Source: Temperatibacter marinus
Lineage (GTDB): Bacteria > Pseudomonadota > Alphaproteobacteria > Sphingomonadales > Kordiimonadaceae
Direction of reading: 5' to 3'
Assembly (NCBI RefSeq): GCF_031598375.1
Contig: NZ_CP123872.1
Location: 2,228,501-2,292,500 of the forward strand
Length of the DNA: 64,000 nt
Part shown: one piece after another, positions 35,214-43,549 of the stretch
Layout of the letters: each line of letters opens with the position of its first letter
How positions within the stretch are numbered: position 1 is the stretch's first letter
Notes under the pieces: generated by a model
The model's database searches: none
The model's input: the letters and a program-made list of their open reading frames with translations, nothing else
Told to the model about the DNA's origin: nothing
Program-made: the position numbers and the translations under genes

Positions 35214-35263
35214 CGCCTTTAGATTTAGTAGGATATTTCTGCAAAGTCTGGCAAAGATCAGAA

Positions 35264-35295
35264 TAAAAAAGCCACGCAAGATAGCGTGGCTTTTC
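35264..35295. terminator. Bidirectional terminator between cheR and the PLP enzyme gene
   Basis: Stem AAAAGCCACGC (35267-35277) / GCGTGGCTTTT (35284-35294), with A-run before and T-run after, serving both convergent genes. Confidence 0.9.
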
Positions 35296-35299
35296 TTGT

Positions 35300-36583
35300 T
35301 TAGATATGGTCTAAAGCTTGTTCAATATCAGCAATCAGATCATCGACATTTTCAATGCCAACAGATAACCGAAGTGAGGCATTTCTAATACCAAGACGGC
35401 GTTTAACATCATCATCGACATCAGAATGTGTCATGCTGAAGGGATGTTCCATCAAACTTTCTGTGCCTCCCAGAGAAACGGCCAGTTTAATAATCTGTAA
35501 GTTATCGAGAACTTTGAAAGATTCTGCTTCACCGCCTTTGATATCAAAACTAAAGGTTGACCCAGCGCTTTCACTCTGACGCTCGAAGATCTCTCTAGCA
35601 AGACTTTCTTCAGGTAGAAATTCCAAGTAATTGATGCTTTCTACTTTTGGGTGATTTCTGAGGTAGTTGGCAATGATGCGAGCATTGTCGGCGCTGCGCT
35701 CCATGCGAATTTTTAAAGTTTCAAGACTGCGCATGATGAGCCATCCTGTATGAGGATCGCACATGGTCCCTAGAATTGTTCTAAAGCCTGCTACAGGCCC
35801 CATAAGCTCTGCAGAGCCTACAACAGCACCAGCTACAACATCACTGTGGCCTGCCACATATTTCGTGAGGCTATAGACTGATATGTCAGCGCCGCATTCT
35901 AAAGCTTTTTGCCATACGGGCCCTAGAAATGTATTATCTGCAATTACAAGAGGGCGGTGCCCTTCTTGCTGCAAAGCAATTTCGTCGGCTAAACGCTGGC
36001 ATTCTTTTAGGTCAACAAGGCCATTGGTTGGATTTGCAGGCGTTTCAACATAAATGACGGAAATACGTCCTTTGGATTTTGCTTGCTCTAAAGCTGGGGC
36101 CAAGGTCATCTCTTCAAAGCCACTTTCAAATTCGACACTTTGAACACCGTATTCAGGTAAAATATTTCTTATAAGATATTCACTGCCGCCATAGATGGGA
36201 GCAGAATAAACAATCACATCACCAGGTCTTAAATAAGCCATCAGAGTCGTCGAAATTGCTGACATGCCACTGGAAAAGGTTAGTGCTTTATCGGCATTTT
36301 CCCATAAAGCGAGGCGATCTTCTAAAACTTCTAAATCAGGATTGTTAATCCGGCTATAGATTAAGCCGCTCTCCTCGTTAGGTTTGGCTTCTCTCTTTCC
36401 GTAGGCAAGCTCGAAAAATTCTTTCCCATCTTGGGCGCTATCAAACACAAAGGTTGAAGTCATGAAAATTGGTGGCTTTAAAGAGCCTTCAGAAAGCTTT
36501 GGATCATAGCCATAACCCATCATTTGGGTCTCTGGTTTCAATACTCGATCACCGAGCGTTTTTTTACGGTATGCTTTTTTCAT
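35300..36583 (-). CDS. Cystathionine gamma-synthase/methionine gamma-lyase family PLP enzyme
   Basis: A 427-residue Cys/Met-metabolism PLP-dependent enzyme. YSRINNPDLEVLEDRLALWENADKALTFSSGMSAI, the Asp in VIADNTFLGPVWQKAL, and the Schiff-base lysine in SVYSLTKYVAGHSDVVAGAVVG are family hallmarks; the C-terminus SLGGTESLMEHPFSMTH is also typical. The family includes cystathionine gamma-synthase, beta/gamma-lyases and O-acetylhomoserine sulfhydrylase, and sequence alone does not choose among them. A 10-base direct repeat lies in the leader. Divergent from an MFS transporter. Confidence 0.85.
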   Translation of the reverse strand: MKKAYRKKTLGDRVLKPETQMMGYGYDPKLSEGSLKPPIFMTSTFVFDSAQDGKEFFELAYGKREAKPNEESGLIYSRINNPDLEVLEDRLALWENADKALTFSSGMSAISTTLMAYLRPGDVIVYSAPIYGGSEYLIRNILPEYGVQSVEFESGFEEMTLAPALEQAKSKGRISVIYVETPANPTNGLVDLKECQRLADEIALQQEGHRPLVIADNTFLGPVWQKALECGADISVYSLTKYVAGHSDVVAGAVVGSAELMGPVAGFRTILGTMCDPHTGWLIMRSLETLKIRMERSADNARIIANYLRNHPKVESINYLEFLPEESLAREIFERQSESAGSTFSFDIKGGEAESFKVLDNLQIIKLAVSLGGTESLMEHPFSMTHSDVDDDVKRRLGIRNASLRLSVGIENVDDLIADIEQALDHI

Positions 36584-36596
36584 TCTATTGTCCTCG

Positions 36597-36620
36597 TCTC
36601 ACCCTTAAGATCTCACCCTT
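36597..36620 (-). repeat. 10-base direct repeat in the leader of the PLP enzyme gene
   Basis: TCTCACCCTT (plus strand) occurs at 36597-36606 and 36611-36620, that is, AAGGGTGAGA twice on the transcript just before the ribosome site. No SAM riboswitch consensus was recognised around it. Confidence 0.4.
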
Positions 36621-36698
36621 TGGGTCTATATCACGAATAATTGTTTCTGGTGCAAGGAATAATTTAATGTATGGTGATGAAAATTTAGGGATTCTTGT

Positions 36699-37895
36699 AT
36701 GGGCGACGTATTGAACAAAAATGTTGGCTTGCTAATTTTATCGCAAGCCATAGCAATTTCTTCTGTAATAGGCATGTTAACTTTCGGTCCTGTGGTTGGC
36801 GCAAAACTAGCTCCTGCTGCATGGATGGCGACCTTTCCTGTGACATCCGCGATTATAGGGTCTGCTACGTCTACAGGGATGATGTCGTTGTTTATGGATA
36901 AATTTGGGCGCCGTATGGGCTTCCGACTAGGTAGCCTTTTTGGTTTTATTGGGTCATTCATTGCAGTTCAAGCCATATTCGATCAGAGTTTTTATCTTTT
37001 CTGTTTTGGTATGTTCCTCTTTGGAGTTTTTCAAGCCAGTGGTTCTTATTTTCGATTTGCAGCAGCAGAGAGCGTTAAGCCTGACCTAGCTCCCAAAGCG
37101 ATCTCTTACGTTCTAGTCGGGTCGGTCTTTGCAGGTGTCATTGCACCCATCGTGTCACGATATTCGCTTGAGCTTTTTCCAGAGGAACCTGTTGTTGGGG
37201 CTTTTGCCTATGCAGCGATCGTTATGCTCGCCTTACAAATACCTTATGCTTTAATGGGATCGACCCATAAGTATAGTGCTATAGAAACAGAGGATATGGC
37301 TGAAAAGCCTGCACGATCTCTTTCAATTATTATGAAGCAAAAGGCTTTTTGGGTTGCATTGGTTAACTGTTCCTTTGGTTATGCTATGATGGGGTTTGTT
37401 ATGACAGCAACACCGCTGGCAATGACGCAGTGTGGGTTTACAGACCAGACAAATTTAGATGTGATTAGTATGCATTCCATGAGTATGTTTTTACCTGGCT
37501 TAATTACAGGGACATTGATTATCCGATTTGGTGTCATTAATGTCCTAACGATGGGGCATATCTTTTTTGCTCTTGCTTTTCTTGTGGCCCTTATGGGTAT
37601 CGAGTATTGGCACTTCACTCTTTCAATGATCTTACTGGGAATTGCTTGGAATTTTTGTTTCGTAGCGGGTAGTTCTTTGCTAACAAAAACATATCGAAAT
37701 AGTGAACGTGGTAAAGTGCAAGGACTGAATGAGACGGCTGTTGTTGTCAGTATGGCTCTTGCCTCTTTAGGGGTTGGGTATATATTAATGGAGCTTGGAT
37801 GGCAGGCAGTTAATCAGATTGCTTTTAGCCTCCTAATTGTAGCTATTGTTATAACAGTTTTGTTTAGAAAATCAGCCCATGATCTTGAAAATTAA
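36699..37895 (+). CDS. Major facilitator superfamily transporter
   Basis: A 398-residue membrane protein with about 12 hydrophobic segments. The loop between helices 2 and 3 contains MDKFGRRMGFRLGS, the MFS motif A. The best resemblance is to the NarK/YfkF-like or multidrug-type small MFS permeases; the substrate cannot be named. yaaA starts 11 bases downstream, so the two are likely co-transcribed. Divergent from the PLP enzyme gene. Confidence 0.85.
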   Translation: MGDVLNKNVGLLILSQAIAISSVIGMLTFGPVVGAKLAPAAWMATFPVTSAIIGSATSTGMMSLFMDKFGRRMGFRLGSLFGFIGSFIAVQAIFDQSFYLFCFGMFLFGVFQASGSYFRFAAAESVKPDLAPKAISYVLVGSVFAGVIAPIVSRYSLELFPEEPVVGAFAYAAIVMLALQIPYALMGSTHKYSAIETEDMAEKPARSLSIIMKQKAFWVALVNCSFGYAMMGFVMTATPLAMTQCGFTDQTNLDVISMHSMSMFLPGLITGTLIIRFGVINVLTMGHIFFALAFLVALMGIEYWHFTLSMILLGIAWNFCFVAGSSLLTKTYRNSERGKVQGLNETAVVVSMALASLGVGYILMELGWQAVNQIAFSLLIVAIVITVLFRKSAHDLEN

Positions 37896-37906
37896 AGGAT
37901 TTATCG

Positions 37907-38674
37907 ATGCTTGTAGTATTGTCCCCTGCTAAAAAATTGGATTTCGAAAGTGAAAATTTTCAATCAGGAGGAGAGAGTCCAGCACTCTTAGGTGAAAGTG
38001 AAACGTTAATAAAAGTCGCACGCAAATTACGCACTGAAGATTTGAAGTCGATGATGGGAATTTCAGATGCTCTTGCAGAGCTGAATGTTGCACGCTTCAA
38101 AGCTTTTGAGACGCCTTTTAACACGACCAATGCACGCCCCGCCCTTGATGCCTTTAAGGGGGACGTTTATGTGGGCTTAGATGCGCCGTCAATGACAGAA
38201 CAGAATCGTGCTTTTGCTAACGAGCATGTTCGCATTTTATCTGGTTTGTATGGGCTGTTGAAGCCCCTGGATTTAATGCAGGCTTATCGGCTTGAAATGG
38301 GGATCAAATTCCCGACGTCTAGAGGCAAAAATCTTTATCAGTTTTGGGGAGATGCGATTACAAATGAAGTCAACAAAAGCCTGAAAGAGGGGGATGCTGT
38401 TATTAATTTAGCCTCAAATGAATATTTCAAGTCTATCAAACCTAAGCTTTTAAATGGACCTGTAATCACACCAACTTTCAAAGAAATTAAAGAGGGTAAA
38501 TCTCGTGTGATTTCATTTCTGGCTAAAAAGGCTAGGGGCCTAATGACACGGTGGATCATTGATAATCAAATAACCAATCCTGAGACTTTAAAAGGCTTTG
38601 CACTAGAAGGATATGCCTATGACCCTGAATCGTCTTCAGAGACACAATGGATATTCTCTCGCCAACAACCTTAA
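37907..38674 (+). CDS. yaaA: Peroxide stress protein YaaA
   Basis: A 255-residue DUF328/YaaA protein: starts MLVVLSPAKKLDFES, with the conserved YVGLDAPSMT, HVRILSGLYGLLKPLDLMQAYRLEMG and LYQFWGDAITNEVN. YaaA in E. coli lowers intracellular iron toxicity during peroxide stress and can bind DNA. It probably shares a transcript with the MFS gene. A terminator follows at 38706-38740. Confidence 0.93.
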   Translation: MLVVLSPAKKLDFESENFQSGGESPALLGESETLIKVARKLRTEDLKSMMGISDALAELNVARFKAFETPFNTTNARPALDAFKGDVYVGLDAPSMTEQNRAFANEHVRILSGLYGLLKPLDLMQAYRLEMGIKFPTSRGKNLYQFWGDAITNEVNKSLKEGDAVINLASNEYFKSIKPKLLNGPVITPTFKEIKEGKSRVISFLAKKARGLMTRWIIDNQITNPETLKGFALEGYAYDPESSSETQWIFSRQQP

Positions 38675-38705
38675 ATTATTTAAAGACTAAACAAATGTTT
38701 TATTT

Positions 38706-38740
38706 GGGGATGGCATATTTCATGATACCATCCCTTTTTT
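38706..38740 (+). terminator. Rho-independent terminator after yaaA
   Basis: Stem GGGATGG (38707-38713) / CCATCCC (38728-38734) followed by six T; the loop contains a further small CAT/ATG pairing. Confidence 0.82.
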
Positions 38741-38762
38741 ATTGCTTACTTGGGAGGGGCAA

Positions 38763-39227
38763 ATGCCATCATTTTTATTAAATGGTCAGCACATATCACA
38801 TGAAGAAGATTCCGATATGCCACTCATGTGGTATCTTAGGGATATCGCAGGACTTACGGGAACAAAATACGGCTGTGGTGTGGGCCAGTGCAGTGCCTGT
38901 ACGGTGCATGTGAACGATATGAATATGCAATCTTGTCAGGTCCGTCTGGGTGATATTGAAGACGGCGCCAAAGTAACGACCATTGAAGGCCTTGCTCGCG
39001 GGGATATGGAGCACAAGCTTCAAAAGGCGTGGGGAGACTATAATGTACCGCAATGCGGCTATTGCCAAGCAGGCCAAATCATGACAGCGGCTGCTTTGCT
39101 TGAGCAAAATGCTAATCCTAGTGAACAAGAAATTGACGAAGCTATGTGGGGCAATATCTGTCGCTGTGGTACATATCAACGGATCAAGCAAGCTATCAAG
39201 GCAGTTGTTGATGGAGAAGTATCATGA
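38763..39227 (+). CDS. 2Fe-2S subunit of molybdenum hydroxylase (isoquinoline 1-oxidoreductase alpha-like)
   Basis: A 154-residue protein from ATG 38763, preceded by GGGAGGGG; an upstream in-frame TTG is rejected. The plant-type ferredoxin cluster is in KYGCGVGQCSACTVH...C, and the second 2Fe-2S cluster in QCGYCQAGQIM ... NICRCGTYQRI. It passes electrons from the molybdopterin subunit. Overlaps the large subunit by four bases (ATGA). There is no FAD subunit, as in IorAB-type enzymes, which use another electron acceptor. Confidence 0.92.
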   Translation: MPSFLLNGQHISHEEDSDMPLMWYLRDIAGLTGTKYGCGVGQCSACTVHVNDMNMQSCQVRLGDIEDGAKVTTIEGLARGDMEHKLQKAWGDYNVPQCGYCQAGQIMTAAALLEQNANPSEQEIDEAMWGNICRCGTYQRIKQAIKAVVDGEVS

Positions 39228-41470
39228 CACTTTTCTTAAAGAATATTTCATCCGATGTTTCTCGGCGTAAGGTATTGAAAGGACTAGGAGGATTGGTTCT
39301 CTCTGTTCCGCTGGCATCCACGTCAGTTTATGCAGATCTCTTGATTGATGAGGGAAATAATGGCGACGCCTTTAAGCCATCAGCTTATTTTTCTATTCAT
39401 CCAGATGGACAAATTAAGATTATGATCCACCGGGTCGAGATGGGGCAGGGCACGCGCACAGGCCTGGCTCAGGTGATAGCCGATGAACTTGAGGTCAATT
39501 GGGATGACGTTGATTTCCTACAGGCTGAAGGCCATGAAAAATATGGCGTTCAAAATACGGACGGATCCCGGTCAATTAGAAATTACTATTATCCTTTAAG
39601 AAAAGCCGCTGCCGCAGCAAGGATGATGCTAGAAAGTGCGGGGGCAAAACATTTCGGCGTCCCATTCAAGGGCGTAAAAGCAGACAATGGCTTTATCGTT
39701 GCAGGTTCAAAAAAGGTTGCTTACAAAGATCTTGTTACAAAAGCTAAAGCTGAAAAACCTCCAGTTGATGATGCTGTTAAGCTAAAAGATCGAAGTGAAT
39801 TCAAGCATATTCGTAAACCACGACAAATTCTTGATATGCATGATATTACTCACGGTAAGGCGCTCTATGCCCAGGATATTCGCTTAGAAGGTATGTTATA
39901 TTCTGTGATTGCACGTCCTCCTGTCCCAGGTGGGGTTGTCAAAAGCTATGATGATTCAGCAGCAAAAGCAGTTAAAGGTGTTGTTAAAATCATTAAAATG
40001 CGCGACCAAGCATTTCCATCAGGCTTTATGCCTCTCGGTGGGATCGCAGTGATTGCCACCAATACTTATGCGGCAATGAAGGCGAGAGACGCTCTTGAGA
40101 TCGACTGGAATGATGGGGCTAACGCCTCCTATTCTTCTGATACTTATGAAAAAGCTTTGTGGGAGAGTATAGAAAAGGGTGGCAACCCACTTCGTAAAGT
40201 TGGTAACGGCGCAGAAGGATTGAAAGAGGCTTCTAAAGTCCTCTCAAGCCAATATTATATTCCTCACCAAAGTCATCAGCATCTTGAGCCACCAGCAGCT
40301 GTCGCTGAATGGAAAAACGGTGAATGCGTGATATTTGCCTCTACGCAAACACCGCAAAGGTCAAGGCAGATGGCTGCAGCTTACTGCGGCGTACCAAAAG
40401 AGAAAGTGACATCTCATTCTCCTCTCTTAGGCGCTGGCTTTGGACGTAAGTCGAAACCAGACTTTTCTGCAGAAGCTGCTTTCCTGGCAAAAGAAATGGG
40501 CAAGCCGGTTAAGGTGATCTGGACTCGCGAAGATGACATGAAGCACGGCTACTACCATACTGTTTCAGCACAGCAGATTGATGTGGGACTTAATGAAAAT
40601 GGGAAAGTTACTACATGGCGTCACCGTGCAGCCTATCCCGCGATTGGGGGAACATTTGACCCGCGTGCAAATGGGCCAAGCGCTTTCGAGTTGAGCCAAT
40701 GTGCAGGGGATTTACCCTTTGATTTAGACCATATGTCTGTGGAATCTTGTGAGGCGAAGACAATGACCCGCGTGGGGTGGATGCGATCAGTAAATTGTAT
40801 TCATCAAGGGTTCGCTGCGGGCTCTATGGTCGGTGAAATTGCTGCTGAGACAGGGAAAAACCAGCTTGAGACATGGCTTGAATTGATTGGGCCTGATCGA
40901 ATTGTTGATATTAAGTCTGAAGGCATGCCAACCTATGACAATTACGGAAATAGCACTGAAGATCATCCTTTTGATACAGCCAGACTTAAGCATGTGCTCC
41001 GCAAAGCTGCAGAAATGGCAGGCTATGAAAATGATCAAAGTAAAGATGGAAAAGGGATAGGCCTCGCTGTGTTTCGCTCGTTCAATAGTTTTGTTGCGTG
41101 TGCCATTGAGGCTGATGCATCTCAGGACGGCATAAAAATCCCGCGCGCTTGGATTGCCGTTGATTGCGGTGTTGCAGTTAACCCTGATCGCATCAAATCT
41201 CAAATGGAAGGGGCCGTTGTTTTTGGCATGGCCTATTTCTTCCATAGTGCCATCACCATGGAAAATGGCCGCACTGTTGAAGGCAATTTCGACACGAACC
41301 CTCTACCAAGGATTGATGAAGCCCCTCATGTTGAGGTTCATATTGTTGATAGTGAAGCCTCTCCAGGTGGTGTCGGTGAGCCCGGAGTGAGCCCTGTTGC
41401 AGGAGCCATAACAAATGCTATCTTTGCGGCGAATGGTCAGCGGATCAAACGCTTACCCTTTAAGGGGTAA
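39224..41470 (+). CDS. Molybdopterin-binding large subunit, xanthine dehydrogenase family (IorB-like), Tat-exported
   Basis: A 748-residue subunit. A twin-arginine signal (SRRKVLKGLGGLVLSVPLAS, residues ~13-32) indicates export of the folded heterodimer to the periplasm. VEMGQGTRTGLAQVIADELEV, HLEPPAAVAEW, GAGFGRKSKPDFSAEAAFLAKEMGKPVKVIWTREDDMKHG and the C-terminal GGVGEPGVSPVAGA with the catalytic Glu are typical. The enzyme would hydroxylate an aldehyde or N-heterocycle using water. The substrate is unknown. Confidence 0.9.
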   Translation: MTLFLKNISSDVSRRKVLKGLGGLVLSVPLASTSVYADLLIDEGNNGDAFKPSAYFSIHPDGQIKIMIHRVEMGQGTRTGLAQVIADELEVNWDDVDFLQAEGHEKYGVQNTDGSRSIRNYYYPLRKAAAAARMMLESAGAKHFGVPFKGVKADNGFIVAGSKKVAYKDLVTKAKAEKPPVDDAVKLKDRSEFKHIRKPRQILDMHDITHGKALYAQDIRLEGMLYSVIARPPVPGGVVKSYDDSAAKAVKGVVKIIKMRDQAFPSGFMPLGGIAVIATNTYAAMKARDALEIDWNDGANASYSSDTYEKALWESIEKGGNPLRKVGNGAEGLKEASKVLSSQYYIPHQSHQHLEPPAAVAEWKNGECVIFASTQTPQRSRQMAAAYCGVPKEKVTSHSPLLGAGFGRKSKPDFSAEAAFLAKEMGKPVKVIWTREDDMKHGYYHTVSAQQIDVGLNENGKVTTWRHRAAYPAIGGTFDPRANGPSAFELSQCAGDLPFDLDHMSVESCEAKTMTRVGWMRSVNCIHQGFAAGSMVGEIAAETGKNQLETWLELIGPDRIVDIKSEGMPTYDNYGNSTEDHPFDTARLKHVLRKAAEMAGYENDQSKDGKGIGLAVFRSFNSFVACAIEADASQDGIKIPRAWIAVDCGVAVNPDRIKSQMEGAVVFGMAYFFHSAITMENGRTVEGNFDTNPLPRIDEAPHVEVHIVDSEASPGGVGEPGVSPVAGAITNAIFAANGQRIKRLPFKG

Positions 41471-41493
41471 ACTAAGCCGAGAAAAGAAAAGAT

Positions 41494-41526
41494 GTCACCC
41501 TAAGCTTGTTTTGGGGTGACTTTTTA
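41494..41526 (+). terminator. Rho-independent terminator of the molybdenum hydroxylase operon
   Basis: Stem GTCACCC (41494-41500) / GGGTGAC (41514-41520) followed by TTTTTATTT. Confidence 0.82.
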
Positions 41527-41590
41527 TTTATGAACAGCCATAACCCTATGAAGCTTATCAGGTGATAGGCCTTAGAAAGAGTATCTCCAA

Positions 41591-43414
41591 ATGGCGCCTC
41601 CACTTCTCAGTATAAATACGATTTCCTTATCTCACGGTGTTGATCCTATATTTGATCATCTCGACATGCATATTCGCGGGCAAGATCGTCTTTGCTTATT
41701 GGGGCGAAATGGTACGGGGAAATCAACTCTGATGAAAATCATCGCTGGGCAAGTTGAGCCTGATAGTGGTGATATTTGGTGGCAACCAGGCGCGTCAGTG
41801 GCTTTTCTACCTCAAGAGCCGGACGCAAAAGGGTTTGAAACACTGTATGATTATATTGCAGATGGACTGCCCACTGATGAAGCAGATCAAACCTACCGTG
41901 TGGATGTGCTTGTTGAAGACCTATCTGTCAATGCGACCGCTACACCTGATAGCGCTTCGGGTGGAGAACTTCGAAGAGCGGCATTAGCAAAAACGCTTAT
42001 TCAAGAACCTGATTTGCTGCTTCTTGACGAGCCAACAAACCATTTGGATATTCATACCATTTTATGGTTAGAGGGCTTTCTTCAAAAATGGCGTGGGGCT
42101 TTTATATTGATTTCTCACGATCGTCGATTTTTAGAAAAAGTAACCTCCGCTTGCTTGTGGTTGGATAGAGGGGTGGTGAAACGTCTTGATGCTGGATTTG
42201 ATAAATTTGACGCATGGATGGACGAAGAATTAGCCAATGAAGAAATGCGGCGCAGTAAGTTAGATAAAAAGATTGCAGAAGAAAGTCGATGGGCGGTAGA
42301 AGGCATAAGTGCACGCCGGAAAAGAAATCAAGGCAGATTACGCCGCCTCTATGATATGCGTGCTGACCGCGCTGCTCAGCGTAAGCAAACAGGCAGTATC
42401 AATCTTCAAACTGTTGAAGGTGGTAAAAGTGGCAGTATGGTGATCGAGGCGAAGAGCATAGAGAAGTCCTATGAAGGCCGCACATTATTCTCTGATTTTT
42501 CTATTCGAATTAAACGCGGGGATCGTATTGGTATTATTGGCCCAAACGGCGCTGGGAAGTCAACTCTTATCAAATGTCTCACTGGGGAAATAGAGAGTGA
42601 CGGCGGGTCTGTGCGTATTGGCACCAATTTGGATACTCTATACTTGGATCAACGCCGTGATAACTTAGATGACACTATGTCTGTTCGTGATACGGTGACA
42701 GGTGGCGGCGGAAACTGGGTCACCATTGGGGACGATAAAAAACATGTAATGGGGTACTTAAAAGATTTTCTCTTTCGAGCAGATCAAGCTGATACACCTG
42801 TCGGAGCACTTTCGGGTGGTGAGCGCAATCGGTTACTTTTAGCGACTTATTTGATAAAGCCTTCAAACTTTCTTGTACTTGACGAGCCGACCAACGACCT
42901 TGATATGGATACACTGGACCTCCTTCAAGAAGTTCTTATGGAGTATAAAGGGACGATATTGTTGGTTTCTCATGATCGAGATTTTATTGACAGAATTGTA
43001 ACATCCACCATTGTGTTTGATGGCGAGGGCGGTGTTCAAGAATATGCTGGCGGGTATGCTGATTATGAAGAAACTGAACTTACTAGGTATGATCAAGAGG
43101 CTGTGGCTATTCATAAGCCATCGACTAAAGCCACTTCGCAAAAAGTTATCTCCATAGAGACTGCTCAATCAAAGAAAAGTAAAAAGCTTTCCTATAAGGA
43201 TCAGCGTGAATTAGATATGCTTCCGGCAGGAATTGAAACGCTCTCTATGCAAATTAGTGATCTTGAAGCACAGCTTTCAGATCCTGAGCTTTATTCAAAG
43301 AGCCCTGAAAAATTTCAAAAGGTCAATGCAGACCTCAACCGAAAACAAGAAGAACTTGAGACGAAGGAAATGCGTTGGCTTGAACTAGAGGAATTAAAGG
43401 ATAGCTTGTCATAA
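41591..43414 (+). CDS. uup: ABC-F family ATPase, Uup-like
   Basis: A 607-residue soluble protein with two ABC ATPase domains: Walker A GRNGTGKST and GPNGAGKST, signatures SGGELRRAALA and SGGERNRLLLA, Walker B LLLLDEPTNHLD and FLVLDEPTNDLD. An arm/linker rich in Arg lies between domains (~240-280), and a C-terminal coiled coil (~540-605) with Lys-rich lead-in matches Uup. ABC-F proteins act on ribosomes. Uup is also linked to DNA transposition accuracy in E. coli. Another ABC-F gene follows 135 bases later. Confidence 0.88.
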   Translation: MAPPLLSINTISLSHGVDPIFDHLDMHIRGQDRLCLLGRNGTGKSTLMKIIAGQVEPDSGDIWWQPGASVAFLPQEPDAKGFETLYDYIADGLPTDEADQTYRVDVLVEDLSVNATATPDSASGGELRRAALAKTLIQEPDLLLLDEPTNHLDIHTILWLEGFLQKWRGAFILISHDRRFLEKVTSACLWLDRGVVKRLDAGFDKFDAWMDEELANEEMRRSKLDKKIAEESRWAVEGISARRKRNQGRLRRLYDMRADRAAQRKQTGSINLQTVEGGKSGSMVIEAKSIEKSYEGRTLFSDFSIRIKRGDRIGIIGPNGAGKSTLIKCLTGEIESDGGSVRIGTNLDTLYLDQRRDNLDDTMSVRDTVTGGGGNWVTIGDDKKHVMGYLKDFLFRADQADTPVGALSGGERNRLLLATYLIKPSNFLVLDEPTNDLDMDTLDLLQEVLMEYKGTILLVSHDRDFIDRIVTSTIVFDGEGGVQEYAGGYADYEETELTRYDQEAVAIHKPSTKATSQKVISIETAQSKKSKKLSYKDQRELDMLPAGIETLSMQISDLEAQLSDPELYSKSPEKFQKVNADLNRKQEELETKEMRWLELEELKDSLS

Positions 43415-43549
43415 TTTATCAAGATCTCTGGATCAGATTAGTAAGAGTGACATAGATATTCTTTGCTTGTGTCTCATGCCCTTTTGAACTAAAAACACAC
43501 CAAATAAAAGACACAAAGGGCCTATGGCCCCATTACTCAAGGATATATA

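Noticed and set aside
36541-36640. Possible SAM riboswitch before the PLP sulfur enzyme
   Set aside because: The repeat AAGGGTGAGA was checked against remembered SAM-I and SAM-II consensus features; the conserved core bases were not found.
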